From the NCBI GenBank assembly GCA_014773175.1, contig VXCM01001554.1:62001-126000 (forward strand): 64,000 bases of DNA, given 5' to 3'. A model generated the notes under the pieces. That model saw only the letters and a program-made list of their open reading frames with translations, was not told the DNA's origin and did no database searches. This document shows, piece by piece, positions 25,470-37,421 of the stretch. Source of the DNA: Lucifuga dentata. Its lineage: Eukaryota > Chordata > Actinopteri > Ophidiiformes > Bythitidae. Made by a program: the position numbers and the translations under genes. Numbering within the stretch: position 1 is the stretch's first letter; each line of letters opens with the position of its first letter.

Positions 25470-25660
25470 CAGAAAAGTAATACATTACTCATTAGGTGCT
25501 AATCATTTCAGAAGTAATCTTATTACTTAAGTCAGTTAACTCATTTAAATATTTTTTTGCTTTTGTGCTTCTGCTCCTCCCCTCTTTCTAAAGTAATTTG
25601 ATTAGTAACTGTACTAGTACTGTATATTGTTACTTGAGGTGTTTTGGTATCATCCACAGC
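25470..25660. repeat. Degenerate AAGTAAT/ATTACT-rich block
   Basis: AGTAAT and ATTACT words recur in both orientations (AGTAATACATTACTCATTA, AGTAATCTTATTACTTAAG, AGTAATTTGATTAGTAACTG). This resembles a decayed inverted-repeat element of the kind common in fish, but no ends could be fixed. Confidence 0.3.
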
Positions 25661-27108
25661 TGGTGTAGATATGGGTGATCAAGTTAAGTAAATATTAAAG
25701 TCTGATGTGTGTTTTCCTATAGGATGCATAAAAACCTCAATAGGAACACAATGTAACACTTTTAGTTCCATTTTCAACACATAATACACATAACACCTCA
25801 ACACTACAAATCTCACTGAAGCGCTGCACATGGTTATGTGCCAAGAGCTTCTCTCCAATCCATGTATGTGTATGTGTGCCTGCGTGTTGTATGCGTGTGT
25901 GTGGCCAATGTAGCACTTAAACAATGTGTATGTGAATACATACAACAAGCAGTTTTGACAATATTAGCATCATACCAGGCAAGGAATTATATGCCAGGGA
26001 TTGTGGACTGTAATATCAAAATGCAGTAGGCATTAAAGAAATAATTATGCATATCTGATTATTTCATGCATGTCAGGAGCAGTTATAGTATTTTGATAAT
26101 TAGGTAGCATAAACTAGGACAATTAATGTTGGCCTTGTTATTTATCAATCAGTATGATGCCTTCAGCCTTAGGTTGTGGTTTGGTTTCAGAATGAAAGAA
26201 AAATGTGGCTTGAAAAATGGCACCAAAATAAGAAAAGCTGATAGTGCATGCGTGTTGATCTGCATCATTTCCAATGAATGTGAAGCAGACTGCTTCTCCT
26301 CTCCGAGATGCTCCTTACTTAAATTCTGCAATGCAATCCTTTCTGTCTGGCATAACAGCATGGAAAGAAAAGAAGCAAGAAAGATGAGATTCTCACTTAC
26401 CCTTGTTCTCACACACTCATTCTCTCTGATACAAACACACATCAAGGCCTGTCGGAATCAGGGTTGGTTTAGCTGCAGCTTACAATGAGTTGTTTGAGAA
26501 CGCTGTACTCCCAGTCTTTTCTCTTCAGTATTTGCACTGTGTGTGCATGCATGTGTGTGTTGACAAAGAGACTGAGGAGAAAAAGAAGTGTCTGCACATA
26601 TTAGTGAGAAGAGCAATGGTAAACAAGCAGGTGTGCATGTGCGTGCTTGCACTGCAATAGCTGTGGGTTTTACAGGACAAACTGACTTAAAGGCCTGTGC
26701 AGTGCTACTGCAGAGGAAGGGGACAAAGACTCGATTGCACCAACATGGCAGTTTGTTGTTGGTGTGTATAATAGATATGGTCAGGTCTGGTCAGGTCTAC
26801 GGTGTGCCTGATACATTGCTGTTTTTAATAACAAAGAAGCATTTAATACCAGAAAGACATTTAGAAAGGATGTGAACTTAGGTGTTAAAAATTCTAAGCT
26901 TTTCTCATCTTGTCACGAATGGTTTTAGAAATCTACCCATAAAGCAATATAAGCAGTGATTTGCACACAAATGCCCAACACAGTACAAATCCTAATACGA
27001 ATGCCCAATACAAAACTAATCCTGGAGTAACTGAATATGGAATTCCGTGTTTTTAATTTTGTGAAATGCTTAATGTGTGATGTTTTTTGTGTGACGTTTG
27101 TTTTGTAG

Positions 27109-27222
27109 GACTCGGCCCAGGAGAGTGTGATCACGAGGGACGTTCACCGCACCTTTCCTGCACATGACTACTTCAAGGACTCTGATGGAGACGGCCAGGA
27201 CTCACTCTACAAGATCTGCAAG
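27109..27222 (+). CDS. rabgap1l: rabgap1l TBC exon with arginine finger
   Basis: 38 codons between acceptor TTTTGTAG and donor GTGAGC, reading DSAQESVITRDVHRTFPAHD and on to SLYKICK. It holds the TBC motif IxxDxxR (I8, D11, R14 of the exon). R14, codon CGC at 27148-27150, is the catalytic arginine finger that stabilises GTP hydrolysis on the Rab. The preceding exon, which should end in ...LITK, is not in the window. The large upstream intron contains gpr52. Confidence 0.96.
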
Positions 27223-27817
27223 GTGAGCGTGAGATATGCCATTGAAGTTACAGGGTGTTGTTCTTCTCCATCACATGCTACCTGACTCTATTTATGAAGC
27301 TATTATGGAACAGAAGGCAGCTCTGTTCTCTAATTTGCGCTAAAAGCCAGCCCTATAAAGCCAGGCAAAGTGGCATCTCTCAGTAGGTGTTTACTTTGGA
27401 CAGGCGTCATTTCAAAGTTAGCACAATAGATGACTGACAGTCACTGAGACATCAAAGTGAACTTCTCATTCGACAAATGCACCATTTCCTGGGCCGCCAT
27501 TGATCTTTTACATGAAATTTCTACCTGGAAACACACAGTGGCTGTTCTTAATAAAGTTCTCCCAAATTATCCACCAAAACTGGTTTATTTACCAGTTTAA
27601 TGAATATTAAAATTTGAGGCAAGAAGTTGATTTAGTTGCATTATAATATTTCATTTCATATCTACAATGTATCATTTAAATCGGTCTCCATCATTCGATT
27701 AGTCTGGTTTCCAGTTGTTAGCTTTAATGAATCTCAGTAGATGTTTTCAGAATAAAAGATTTTTTTTTTCTAGATTTTGTCGCTGTTTCATGAAATTACA
27801 ACATGATCACTTAGAAG

Positions 27818-27864
27818 TAAGTGAAGTGAAGTAGAAGTAGTGAAATGAAGTGAAGTAGAAGTAG
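27818..27864 (+). repeat. Short tandem repeat, about 24-bp unit
   Basis: AGTGAAGTGAAGTAGAAGT is followed by AGTGAAATGAAGTGAAGTAG and AAGTAG, about two imperfect copies. Confidence 0.6.
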
Positions 27865-28128
27865 TCAATAGCAATTAAAAGCAATTAGCCTAAGTACATC
27901 AATGTGTTTTGTTCAGTCTATAAATAAAGTAGTACCCTGCATCTACTATCTTATTCCAACTAGCAGGATGATGCTCTTTAGGGGAAAATCTGAGAAACAT
28001 GGCAAATTGTCAAGTTCTCTTTTCTGTTAGATGAAACAAAACACAATTAAGATGCATTAGTAAAAGAGAGAAACTTGTATAATCCCATGTTGCTCCGTCT
28101 TTACAAAAAGCTATATGTCATATTTAGC

Positions 28129-28547
28129 ATCTAACTATACTATAAAGACAGAAATCTCTGTCTGTGGCACCAATATCTGTAGGACCCGGCATTGTATGAA
28201 GTTGAAATTCGGCAGGTTCATTGCTCAGGACCCAAGGATATGCAGTGTTGCGTGTGAAGTTGTTTGGATGAGTGGTTCTCAAATTGAGCTGTGCCGATAA
28301 AAAAGTAGTCCATGTGGCAGGATATGCTCCAAGCACGGCAGCAGGACATGCTCCAGGCGCTGCGGCAGGATACACTCCAGGCACTGCAGCATATGCTCCG
28401 GTCCAGTGCCACGGTCTCAACCCAACCCGTACAGCAAACAAAGCTAGCTCATGAGGACGTGCACCACAAAATTATGGTAGGCTGCGGCGCACACCATAAA
28501 GTCCGGCACGTTCCGACCAGGCACGTTTTGAACGGGCACTGCACTAG
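28129..28547 (+). mobile_element. Helitron-like non-autonomous element
   Basis: It starts with TC after an A (TCTAACTATACTATAAAG) and ends with CTAG before a T (GGGCACTGCACTAG then T). A short stem (CACGTT, loop TTG, AACGGG, one mismatch) sits seven bases before the terminal CTAG. A 5' TC, a 3' CTRR with nearby hairpin and insertion between A and T are the Helitron signature. There are no terminal inverted repeats and no Rep/helicase. The interior holds about four degenerate 23-24 bp units (GCTCCAGGCGCTGCGGCAGG type, 28326-28400), and CpG content is higher than in the flanks. The short open frames inside are by-products of this repeat. Confidence 0.6.
28326..28400 (+). repeat. About four imperfect 23-24 bp tandem units
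   Basis: Units of the form ATGCTCCAGGCGCTGCGGCAGG lie within the Helitron-like element. They keep a multiple-of-three-like spacing and so produce spurious open frames on both strands. Confidence 0.65.
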
Positions 28548-29499
28548 TCATATTTTAAAAACTTAACGCATACCAGAATGCTCATATTGTTCAGCCCTTC
28601 CCACTGACCTTTTGTGGATTACCACCAGCCTGATAGCATGAAATCATATAGTGGTGCCTCCTTGAATGAGGAAACTAAGACACTGCTGTAGAGAGAGGGT
28701 CCCAGTAGACTCGCATCCTGAGGTAATTATCTGTGAGGACATGGTACGTTTTATTCAGATAAAAGCCAAGGTCAGTACTACTGTAATATATCAAAGCCAG
28801 TCTGAATTTCATTCATTGTCTTGCTCTTATTCTGATGAGCGCTATGAAGTTTGAACCAAGTCAGTTTACCCTGCACAATCATGTTTGCCTTGTCTTACAG
28901 TGTTTGACATTTCCAACACAAAGAGACATGCACTAAATGTGAAAACGGAAGGCATGCCCTTCATTCTATTCACTTAGCACAGGACTTTACTCAGGTCATA
29001 GGTCTGAGACATAGGTCTCAACAGACCAGTATAATCTACAATTGTATTTACTATCAGAAAATAATAAAAAAAAAAAGAGACAAATACCATGAAAAAAAAT
29101 AGCTTTTTAACAGTAGCCTAACTTAAATAGTGTCCATTATGAAACCCTCTGTAACATAATATAATAAATCAGCTTCTCAAATGTGGAAAATATATATGAA
29201 AATAATGCTGTGTGTGTGTGCGTGCATGCATGCATGTGAATGATCAATCATGGAATTACCGGTACTGATGAAAGTGCATTTGAATGATTAATAGCAAGAA
29301 GTTTGAATCTTGAAATATTAACGTGTTTAAAGAGAACGTGATGACATCTAATCAGCTGAAACAATAATTTGTCATAACCTCACCCAAAAGTATGCATTCA
29401 AAGTTTGCTCAGTGAAGAACAATCTGTGAACAAAAAGTAAGATAGGCAAGATTAGCATACACATCTCACAGATAAGTGATTATTCATTAAAATGAAAAG

Positions 29500-30180
29500 T
29501 AGCTTCAGACTGATCCTGGTTCCTGGCACAGAGAGCGTACGGCTGGTCAGCGCTCTGGGAGTATCTGTCAGGACGGTTTAGCATCTACTCTGGACCCAAA
29601 TAGGTCAGTGGTGAGCTTGCCTTCATTTGTATGCAAATCCATGTAGATTTGGTGTTGATAAGGTTGGTTGGATCTTGAAGCGTGCACTGAGTGGGTTACA
29701 GGCACAGAGGATCCAGGACAAAGTTTATATTCATCTCCATATCCTAATCAGTAATAAGCCGGGATTTTTATTTTCTAGCCTTTTTATCTCTGGGGAAGGT
29801 CAACTGAGCTTTGTGCTCTTTTCTGTGTTATCGCTTCGGTCCCTTTTACATTTTGCATTAAAATGTGATCTCTGTATTCGGACACTGGAATAATGACATC
29901 CGATGTTGGGACTTGCATTTACACCTTGTTCTCATGTTCTCGTTATCTGGATTCTGCCTGCTTTGTAATCGGATCTCGGTAAACGAATAAAAACTGTGTT
30001 TCCTCCTTGCTCCATGAATGAGCTATATGGATGAGCTTCATCCAGTTTTTTCAAAATTAACTTATTTGCGTGGGCTGTTGCTGTCAGTGTTTATATGCAA
30101 ATATCCTTTTACGGCAAGTCACAACCCCTGATTCAAAATAACTTTGATAGTGTGTGATGAGTGAGCGGGAAGATGAGGTC
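29500..30180. promoter_or_regulatory. Candidate conserved non-coding block with octamer motifs
   Basis: Mixed composition without simple repeats. Two POU/octamer sites (ATGCAAAT in TTTGTATGCAAATCC at about 29626, and TATATGCAAATATCC at about 30095) and a palindrome GGATGAGCTTCATCC near 30028. No splice-bounded reading frame. The look is that of a vertebrate intronic enhancer, but conservation was not tested. Confidence 0.25.
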
Positions 30181-30306
30181 AAGTGATGTTTTCAAATTGT
30201 AGATGGAGTTTATCTCCCAAATATGTCCTAGCTGTACAGATTGCATTTACAGCTGGCAAGTTGTGATGAGATCTGATCACAATGAAAGCCAGACCACATC
30301 CATGTG

Positions 30307-30326
30307 TTTTTTTTTTTTTTTTTTTT
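30307..30326 (+). repeat. Poly(T) tract
   Basis: About 20 T. A second run of 17 T lies at 30652-30668. Confidence 0.9.
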
Positions 30327-30689
30327 GCATTTCTATCACAATGCATTCTAAGCACACCTTGCAGTAACGTGTTTGTCCTTACCTAGATGATATATCAGCA
30401 TGCAGATCACATGTGTAAATTGATGTAAATGGGGCTGCATTGACTGCTAACCAGCCCAAGCATTGCTCAACTTTTCCATCCGGTTTGGATATCTATAAGA
30501 TCCCCTACCTTGAGCAACCATGATCAGATGCAAATGCAACTTAAGATTGTTTTCATAAAAGAATAATGGCATGGTAAAAGGCATTGATTACCTTGCTGTC
30601 CTTGATCACATGTGGGAGATTTGAGTCTCGTGATAATCTTCTTTTTTAAGCTTTTTTTTTTTTTTTTTACATTTTACTATTTGTTCATT

Positions 30690-30850
30690 CTCACCTAGCT
30701 ATTATATTTTTTATTGACAGTGTTAAGCTGTCACTCTTATCCACAGTAACTCACAGCAGGTGGCATGTCTCCAGCATTTGGCTAAAGGACAATTTTCCAG
30801 CACAGATGATTGTTAATAGTCAGCTTGGGTGTTGCAGGATCATCCCATGA
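30690..30850. mobile_element. Possible teleost interspersed repeat fragment
   Basis: CTTATCCACAGTAACTCACA followed by GCAGGTGGCATGTCTCCAGC resembles the fish repeat carrying 'TTATCC..A..AACTTACAGTG' and a 'GCTCAAGG..C' phrase. A better copy is at 48093-48190. Confidence 0.3.
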
Positions 30851-33058
30851 CCCATATGTTTCATCAGGGTTTCCTGCCACCCCAGGATCTTGCAGATGTC
30901 CTCTTTACAGCCAAACACTAAACAGATGGAATTACAGATAATACTGGTTATTTTGGACAAAAAGCCTCCAGGAATATTTTCATTATTCAAGAGGAGCCAC
31001 CAAAAATGAACAATCCTGCATTTTGTAACTGATAAACATAGTTGAAACACCTGTGTAACCAGTCTGATTGGATAACAGAAACTATACATATAGACGATAA
31101 TCCCTCTGAGCCTATTAATATGTTCAGACTAACAAATTTGGATTTCACCCAGGCCCTCCCCCATCCATCTGTCAGCGTGCACTTCTCTCAGCTGAGTTGG
31201 GGGACGTGTGAATGCCACACTCCATCAAACATGTCAGCATGTAGATTACACTCCAGAAAGCACCACAGGACTTATCCATTACCTCTATATCAATCTCTAA
31301 ATTAGCTGAATACATCTGCAGTGGACCACCGGATGTCCATTTACATTGTCAAGCAAGCAGTGTTTCTGTGGGGAGAGGAGACCATCTTGTAGCCTGAATG
31401 TCATTGGTTTATCTGGATAAGACTAGAATGCAACTCTGAATAAGTAAAGGTGCTAAAATAAATTTTGTGTGCAAAATTGGGGTACATATACAGAGGTATG
31501 TATACTACATATACATTACAGGGTAAAAAGGTTACATACTGTGACCCCAGTCCTATGAGTCCTGGTGGAGCCCTCTAGCAGGCACTCTAGGCTTAAACTA
31601 TTGTGTGTGAAGTCATTGCAGTTGCTGGCGGTGATGTCAGGGATGTGAACAAGTGATTTATGTGCTACTTTAATCCACCTAAGTTGTTCTCTGAGGGAGA
31701 CCAAACAGGTACTACACTAAAGCTAAACCTAAAAAACAAAGAGCCCTTGTCACTCGTACGTGTGTTGCATCTCCTGATTAAAAATGGCTCAGATCTAACA
31801 AATCTGCAGACTTACAGGAAGCAATTTTTCTTCCAAATGTATTTAACCTACTAAATACCATACTACTCAGAAGGACAAAGACATTGTGATATATATGTGA
31901 AACACGTGGTATAATTACTTGGGCCATAGTCACTCCAGTTATGAACAATAAAAATATGACAACCATTCTGACATCTTTGATGACCAACTGTTGATGCCCG
32001 GTTGGCAGCCTGGCAATGATTTCTAAAACTTCATGCCAAGCCCTGCTGTCACTATGATCACAAGAATATCAAGCAAACATTTGCATTTGTATGTCTAATA
32101 CTTGATTAAAAATTAATATCTAAATATCGGTGATTGCTCCATTTTTCCACAGCAAATCTCTTTTGGTGTAGTTGTAGAAATTTGATTGTAAATGATATTA
32201 GATGTAGGGCCATAGTGATGAAGTATGACCTGTTAGAGAGGGAAAACAGAGACGAGAAAGGGAGAGGGAGAGGGGACACTGACAAAGATAAAACCAAAGA
32301 CAGAGAGGGTCCCCAGGGAGATTTCTCTGGGGAAAAAGAAAAATGCCTGTACTTGAGAGAACCTGTCTCTTAGGAAATGTCCTGTGTGTTCTCATGCTCT
32401 GACAACATTAAAGTGATGATTAGTGCTGGCTGGAAGGACGGCAAGGCAATAAGCTTATTCTTTGCTTTGCCATGGTATAACGAAGACGTATTCCTGAGTC
32501 TTGAATGTTCTGCACAAATGCAACTGAAATTCCTAAACTGAAAAAAATACAATTGCCACAAAAATGTGCTTGTTTCTGATTAGATGGCAGGTGTGTAAAG
32601 GTGATAAATTTGGTATTTGCTCAGTTGTTGCAATATACTGAAACCTTGAAGAAAATTAATTTGTGACAAAACTGTTTTCAATTACAGGCACTTTAATTAA
32701 ACTGTGTGTTTATATTATATTTTAGAAGAAAAAGTGTATGAATTATGGAAATGAGTTGAGAATAAATGATATGTATGTAGATACAGTTATAGTTGAACCA
32801 TTCATCAAGGCCCCTTTGAGTAATGTGGCTGCTAGAATTCAGACTGTTGTTTATGCTCACAGCATCATTCAAACACATTTTGACCCAGTAAAAATATTAA
32901 AGCCATCATGATTGGATGATTGCGTGATTGGTTTTCACGTTACAAGAGAAATAAACACCTTGCTGACAATCTATACTAATGTCAGTTGATGTTGGATTTC
33001 CGGCTGATTGAATAAGCAAACTGAATTTTCCTTCTGTTTCTCCTTTTTCTTTTTTCAG

Positions 33059-33133
33059 GCCTATTCTGTCTATGATGAGGAAATTGGTTATTGTCAGGGG
33101 CAGTCGTTCTTAGCTGCTGTTCTCCTACTGCAC
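33059..33133 (+). CDS. rabgap1l: rabgap1l TBC exon with glutamine finger
   Basis: 25 codons, AYSVYDEEIGYCQGQSFLAA then VLLLH, between a long T-rich acceptor (TTTTTTCAG) and donor GTAAGT. The YxQ motif (Y11-C12-Q13) supplies the glutamine finger used by TBC GAPs in place of the Rab glutamine. GQSF and the hydrophobic helix follow. Nearly identical to mammalian RABGAP1 and RABGAP1L. Confidence 0.97.
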
Positions 33134-33555
33134 GTAAGTAAACTTATTATCCAGCATCCACTAAATCTTTTGGCAGTCAAATTACTGCACACAGCTTTAC
33201 AAAGCTTTTGGCAGACAGACATACAGATAGGTAGTGGACACACTAACCATGGTTGGTGGCTAGTGTATCCATACAGTGGCCCTGTTTTGTGAGAGAGAGT
33301 TGGATTCTTTATTGTTTAACCATGCGAGTTTGTTTGAAGTTGTAGCTGTACAGATGAATGCAGTGCTTTTTCTGCAGTATTTTATGAAAACACACTTGAT
33401 GTGACCCCCAGTGACCACAGCATGTTGCTGAATACACCAAAAACAGAGAACATTTCACTCTCAGTATTGTGCTTCTGCAGCATCCACGGGAAACCTGTCT
33501 GTTAGCTTGTATAATGTTCAATGGAGCAGAACCAAACCAGTGTAACACAGTAAAT

Positions 33556-33588
33556 GGGGAGGGAGGGAGGGAGGGAGAGGGAGAGGGA

Positions 33589-33640
<52 letters not shown>

Positions 33641-33643
33641 GGG
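33556..33643 (+). repeat. (GGGA)n / (GA)n purine tract
   Basis: GGGA units pass into about 23 GA units. Nearly 90 bases without a pyrimidine. Confidence 0.95.
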
Positions 33644-34023
33644 TAAAGCTGAAAATGTGAGATGATGTTTGGGGGGGAAAAAGAGGAGTGAGAAAGATGG
33701 AGGGGTGGGAAAGACACACTCACTGTAACGTTCATTTTCAAGGTGACTTGTGGAAATGGGCAGATGCTTAAATGCAAACTAATGAATGTGCACACACATT
33801 AACTGCTATACTCACATTTATGCATGGAAACACACACAAAGGTGCCTGTGTACACGTACACACACACACACAGACGCACCACACAAATTAATATGCTTTT
33901 GCCACACAGTGATAACATTGTGATAAATTACATAAAATTTCAGGTCTCTGCAAATTGATTTTTATCCTGCAACAAAACATAAACTAATGGCTGACAGGAA
34001 AGAACAAAAACCACACAGAATTC

Positions 34024-34069
34024 TGTGGTTGTGTTGTGTTTCACAATTGTGAAACACAACACAACCACA
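34024..34069. repeat. Perfect 46-bp palindrome with no spacer
   Basis: Arms of 23 bp (34024-34046 and 34047-34069) are exact reverse complements meeting at AATT. A second, 14-bp palindrome CACAGAATTCTGTG overlaps its left edge. It may be a cruciform-forming site, the remnant of a fold-back element or a sequencing fold-back artefact. Confidence 0.9.
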
Positions 34070-34472
34070 ACAATATGCTCTGAAAAATAGAGAGCTGTAC
34101 TGTACACACGATTTGTACTAAATGGTCTAAAACATTTAACGTGGTTTTAATTTAAGAATTAAAACAAGTTTAAAAAAAAAACATCACATACATTGAGCTT
34201 TTCTTTCAGATTAATATTATTTTTTCTTTTAACTTACAATTATCACATTTTCTTTGGCTGGGCTTGGTTTAAAGTCATTTGGAAGCAGGTTACATCTCAC
34301 ACAGAAGGAGAAATTTCATTATCCTTTCTATAACCACAAATACTTGCTCTACAAGATTAGAAAATAAAGATACATCACACAATACGTGATTAACTTTCCA
34401 GAGGGAGCTACACACCACCTCTGTCACGCTGGTTGGTGTGTATATAGTACGTACACACACCTACTAGTCTTT

Positions 34473-34496
34473 GTCTCTCTCTCTCTCTCTCTCTCT
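34473..34496 (+). repeat. (TC)n microsatellite
   Basis: About 12 units within a wider pyrimidine-rich patch. Confidence 0.9.
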
Positions 34497-34555
34497 TTCT
34501 CTCATTAACACACTCTCTGTTTCTATCTCTCTCTATTCTCTATCTAAAAAACTGT

Positions 34556-34591
34556 AAAAAAAAAAAAAAAAATNAAAAAAAAAAAAAAAAA
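34556..34591 (+). repeat. Poly(A) with single N
   Basis: A17, T, N at 34574, A17: an unresolved homopolymer join. Confidence 0.9.
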
Positions 34592-35655
34592 GTTCTTACA
34601 TAAACTCTCTCTTTCTGTTTCTCTCTTGATACAAGTTCTTCCTACTTTCTTTCCCCAGTTTGGTTATGATAATATTTTTGGAAGACATGTTAGTCTTGGC
34701 GCTTCTGGCCACATTTCTTCTTATGTGCTTCTGATCCATCAAACATGTACTCTACACATCATCTTGATTTCTCTTCTCTTCTTTCTTCTTCAGATTTGGT
34801 TTGTATCTCATTGGCAGTTGCAGGCCCTTTCCAGTCCTCTTATAAAGTAGTGACTTCCTGCCCAGAGTCTTTTATACAAGTTTGAAATGATCAGGGTGTC
34901 ATAGTTTGTCCCTGAATCACTCACATTAACAGCTATTCTCTGCTGAACATCATTACTTAAGTCTGTTTGTTGGAATGGGCAAAAAGGGGATAAATCAGTG
35001 TGAACTTCCTGAACACAGCCTTATAGAATGGCCAGTGTCATCTAAACTAACACTTCTAGAGTGAAAATGTTGCTCATCTGTGTCAAATGTGTGTTATCTG
35101 TCTGCATAAAACACCTAAAATTTTATTTGGAGGAGGGTGTTGAAAAGACAGATGGAAGGAAGACAGGGGCGTGAATGCATCAGAAGGAAGAGAGGGAGGA
35201 GGTGGGGAAGAGTGGGAGAAGAGGAAATCTGGTTAAAATCCAACCGACAAGGGCAGCAGAGGTTAGAGGCAAAGCAGAAATGAATGGATGAGTAAAGTAG
35301 GACAGATGTTGGAGTTTGGAGCAGTAGAGGACAAGGTCAAAGGTCAGGAGAAGGCATGGAAAGTGGAGGTGGAGGAGAGAGATTTGGTCATGAAGAGAAT
35401 TATGGATGGGTTTAATAGAAAAACTTATGGAGGTGAAGAGGGGAGCAGATGAGGACAACAGGAAGAAACATTATGGATTAGCAGTAGAGAAAAGAGTTTA
35501 TACATGAGGAAGAGTAAGAAAAGAGAAAAGAGAGGTTATGGAGGAGACAAGAGTGCAGGGATCTGAGGAAGTGTCAGGAATATTAATGGAGGTTCAGGTT
35601 TACCTGCAGGAGCCCATTCAGCCCCAAACACATACTGTCATTCTGATTAAATATC

Positions 35656-35658
<3 letters not shown>

Positions 35659-35699
<41 letters not shown>
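35659..35699 (+). repeat. (TC)n microsatellite
   Basis: About 20 perfect units, followed by a GTGTGGGTGTGGGTGTG stretch. Confidence 0.95.
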
Positions 35700-35704
<5 letters not shown>

Positions 35705-36394
35705 GGTGTGGGTGTGCATGTGTACAGGTGTGAAAGAGGAAAAAAGAACCCAGTTTTATGCTGTCTCTTAGGCCCTTTATCTTCCTCCATCTAAACATTC
35801 CATACACTGTCACTGAATTCGCCATCACATTGTTAATATGTCAAAGTGCTTTTCTTAGCTGTACTTTAGATGGATTTTATCGAAATGAAGACTCGTCTAC
35901 TTTTCCAAACCTCTCTGATCAGTTCAACAGATGAAGAGGAAAAACCTGTTCACTCAGGATGGATGAAAGAAAAATGGCTCACAGCACTCAGATGCCACAT
36001 TTGTTCTAAAACTGTTTAGTGATGAACTGTACATGTCTTTTGATGTATAAATATTTCAATGCACTTTATGGTGTTTGAACTCTTATGTGGTATGACAGGA
36101 ATTGGATTTTGATATTATGGAAAAAATTGGGCACTGTGATTGCATTGCAGGAATTTTACAGCAGTTTTTGAGATGATTGTTATAGCCTTTTTAAGCTTTT
36201 ATTTGATAGTTGACAACAGAGAGCCTCAGCATTTGACCTTCATCACATAAAAGACTCAAACCAGGAATGTTGCAGCTATACTTTAGTGTGGATTTGGATG
36301 CTGCCTAGCCAGAACACCAACTTTGAGGCAGCTTGACATCAACAGTGAAAGAATTTGAAGGCCTGTAAACTGATGGCTGTTGATGTTGTTTCAG

Positions 36395-36520
36395 ATGCCA
36401 GAGGAACAGGCTTTCTGCGTGTTGGTAAAAATAATGTATGACTACGGTCTCAGGGCTCTCTACAAGAACAACTTTGAGGATCTTCACTGCAAATTCTACC
36501 AGCTGGAGAAGCTTATGCAG
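36395..36520 (+). CDS. rabgap1l: rabgap1l TBC exon, MPEEQAF to LMQ
   Basis: 42 codons between acceptor GTTGTTTCAG and donor GTTAGT. It reads MPEEQAFCVLVKIMYDYGLR and continues through ALYKNNFEDLHCKF to LEKLMQ. The initial Met codon is internal and is not a start. CVLVKIMYDYGLR is RABGAP1L-like; RABGAP1 has SVLVKIMFDYGLR. This is the central helical part of the TBC fold. Confidence 0.97.
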
Positions 36521-36840
36521 GTTAGTGATGCAGTCTTGTCTCGTGCTGTAGTGAGATGTGTTACGGCATAATAGTAATAAAGATTAAATAGTCATACAGG
36601 GGTGTAACGACACACAAATCTTCAGATTTAACCTGAATTTTGATTCTGAAGTCATGATTCAGTTCAATTTACATCATCATTTTAAATGCCATAAATTTAC
36701 TTGGCATGACCAGCTATCTTTTGTATAGATTAGCCACAAGGACCATTAATTTATACCACATTGAATTGCCACCATTTTTATTTCATTACTGATTGAATCT
36801 CTATTTTGTGCAGACAACCAATACTTGGTGTATCTAATAC

Positions 36841-36868
36841 AAAAAAAAAAAAAANAAAAAAAAAAAAA
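36841..36868 (+). repeat. Poly(A) with single N
   Basis: A14, N at 36855, A13: unresolved homopolymer. Confidence 0.9.
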
Positions 36869-37389
36869 GACCTGTGCAAAAAGCATTACAAAACCTATCT
36901 TTCCATAGAATATGTGAAAGTTTGAATGTATTGGTGGAATTTGTCTAACATGCTACTAATGCCGTGTTGACTCATTCTTTCTGGACATAAATGGAGAGTT
37001 AACGCCAGGTCTGTGTGTATAAGACTTGAAGTCTCCGTAGGCTTAATGTTCTCAGTGAATGCTGTCTGTTAAGGCTGATTGCTGGTGTGAAGTCCCATCC
37101 CACGCAGGAATTGCAGCTCAAATCCACTCACTCTAAGCAGAGTTTACTTTGGCCCTAAAATCCATCTTGGCACTATTAGCAGACATCTTTCAGCATCAGG
37201 ATCAACTTTGTTAGCATCGACCGTGCCCTTAAGCTAAGGATGTTAGCATTGACTGCTAATTATTAGCCTACAAGTGCCAGCTCACTATCTGATCTAGTAA
37301 TGAGTCATGTGGCACAGCAAGTGTTGGCTGTTGAAATGGATCAGTATCTGGCTAATTGAATCCTTTATTTACATGCATGGATGCTAAAT

Positions 37390-37421
37390 CACACACACAC
37401 GCACACACACACACACACACC
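37390..37421 (+). repeat. (CA)n microsatellite
   Basis: About 15 units with one CG interruption. Confidence 0.95.

Larger units (their letters stand above)
15991..27108 (+). other. rabgap1l intron between gpr52 and the first TBC exon in the window
   Basis: No exon recognised. It contains a perfect small hAT MITE (16966-17116), (GT)n (17944), a poly(T) with N (22053), a teleost interspersed repeat (22245-22412), pyrimidine-rich (24590-24760) and purine-rich (24958-25290) tracts, and two mixed-composition blocks (18950-19300 and 20640-20990) that read like conserved non-coding sequence. Confidence 0.6.
27223..33058 (+). other. rabgap1l intron
   Basis: No exon seen. It contains a short GAAGTGAAGTAGAAGTA-type tandem (27818-27864), a Helitron-like element (28129-28547), a conserved-looking octamer-bearing block (29500-30180), two poly(T) runs (30307, 30652), and a possible teleost repeat near 30690-30850. 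Confidence 0.6.
33134..36394 (+). other. rabgap1l intron
   Basis: No exon seen. It holds a GGGA/(GA)n purine tract (33556-33643), a 46-bp perfect palindrome (34024-34069), (TC)n (34473), poly(A) with N (34556-34591), a purine-rich stretch (35120-35560) and (TC)n (35659-35699). Confidence 0.6.

Noticed and set aside
28124..28566. Several overlapping open frames on both strands (for example Gln/Leu-rich 'MWQDMLQARQQDML')
   Set aside because: They arise from the 23-24 bp tandem units of the Helitron-like element. There are no splice signals and no recognisable domain.
36595..36680. CAGGGGTGTAACGA, similar to a hAT terminus
   Set aside because: No matching inverted end or 8-bp duplication was found within the intron, so no element can be delimited.
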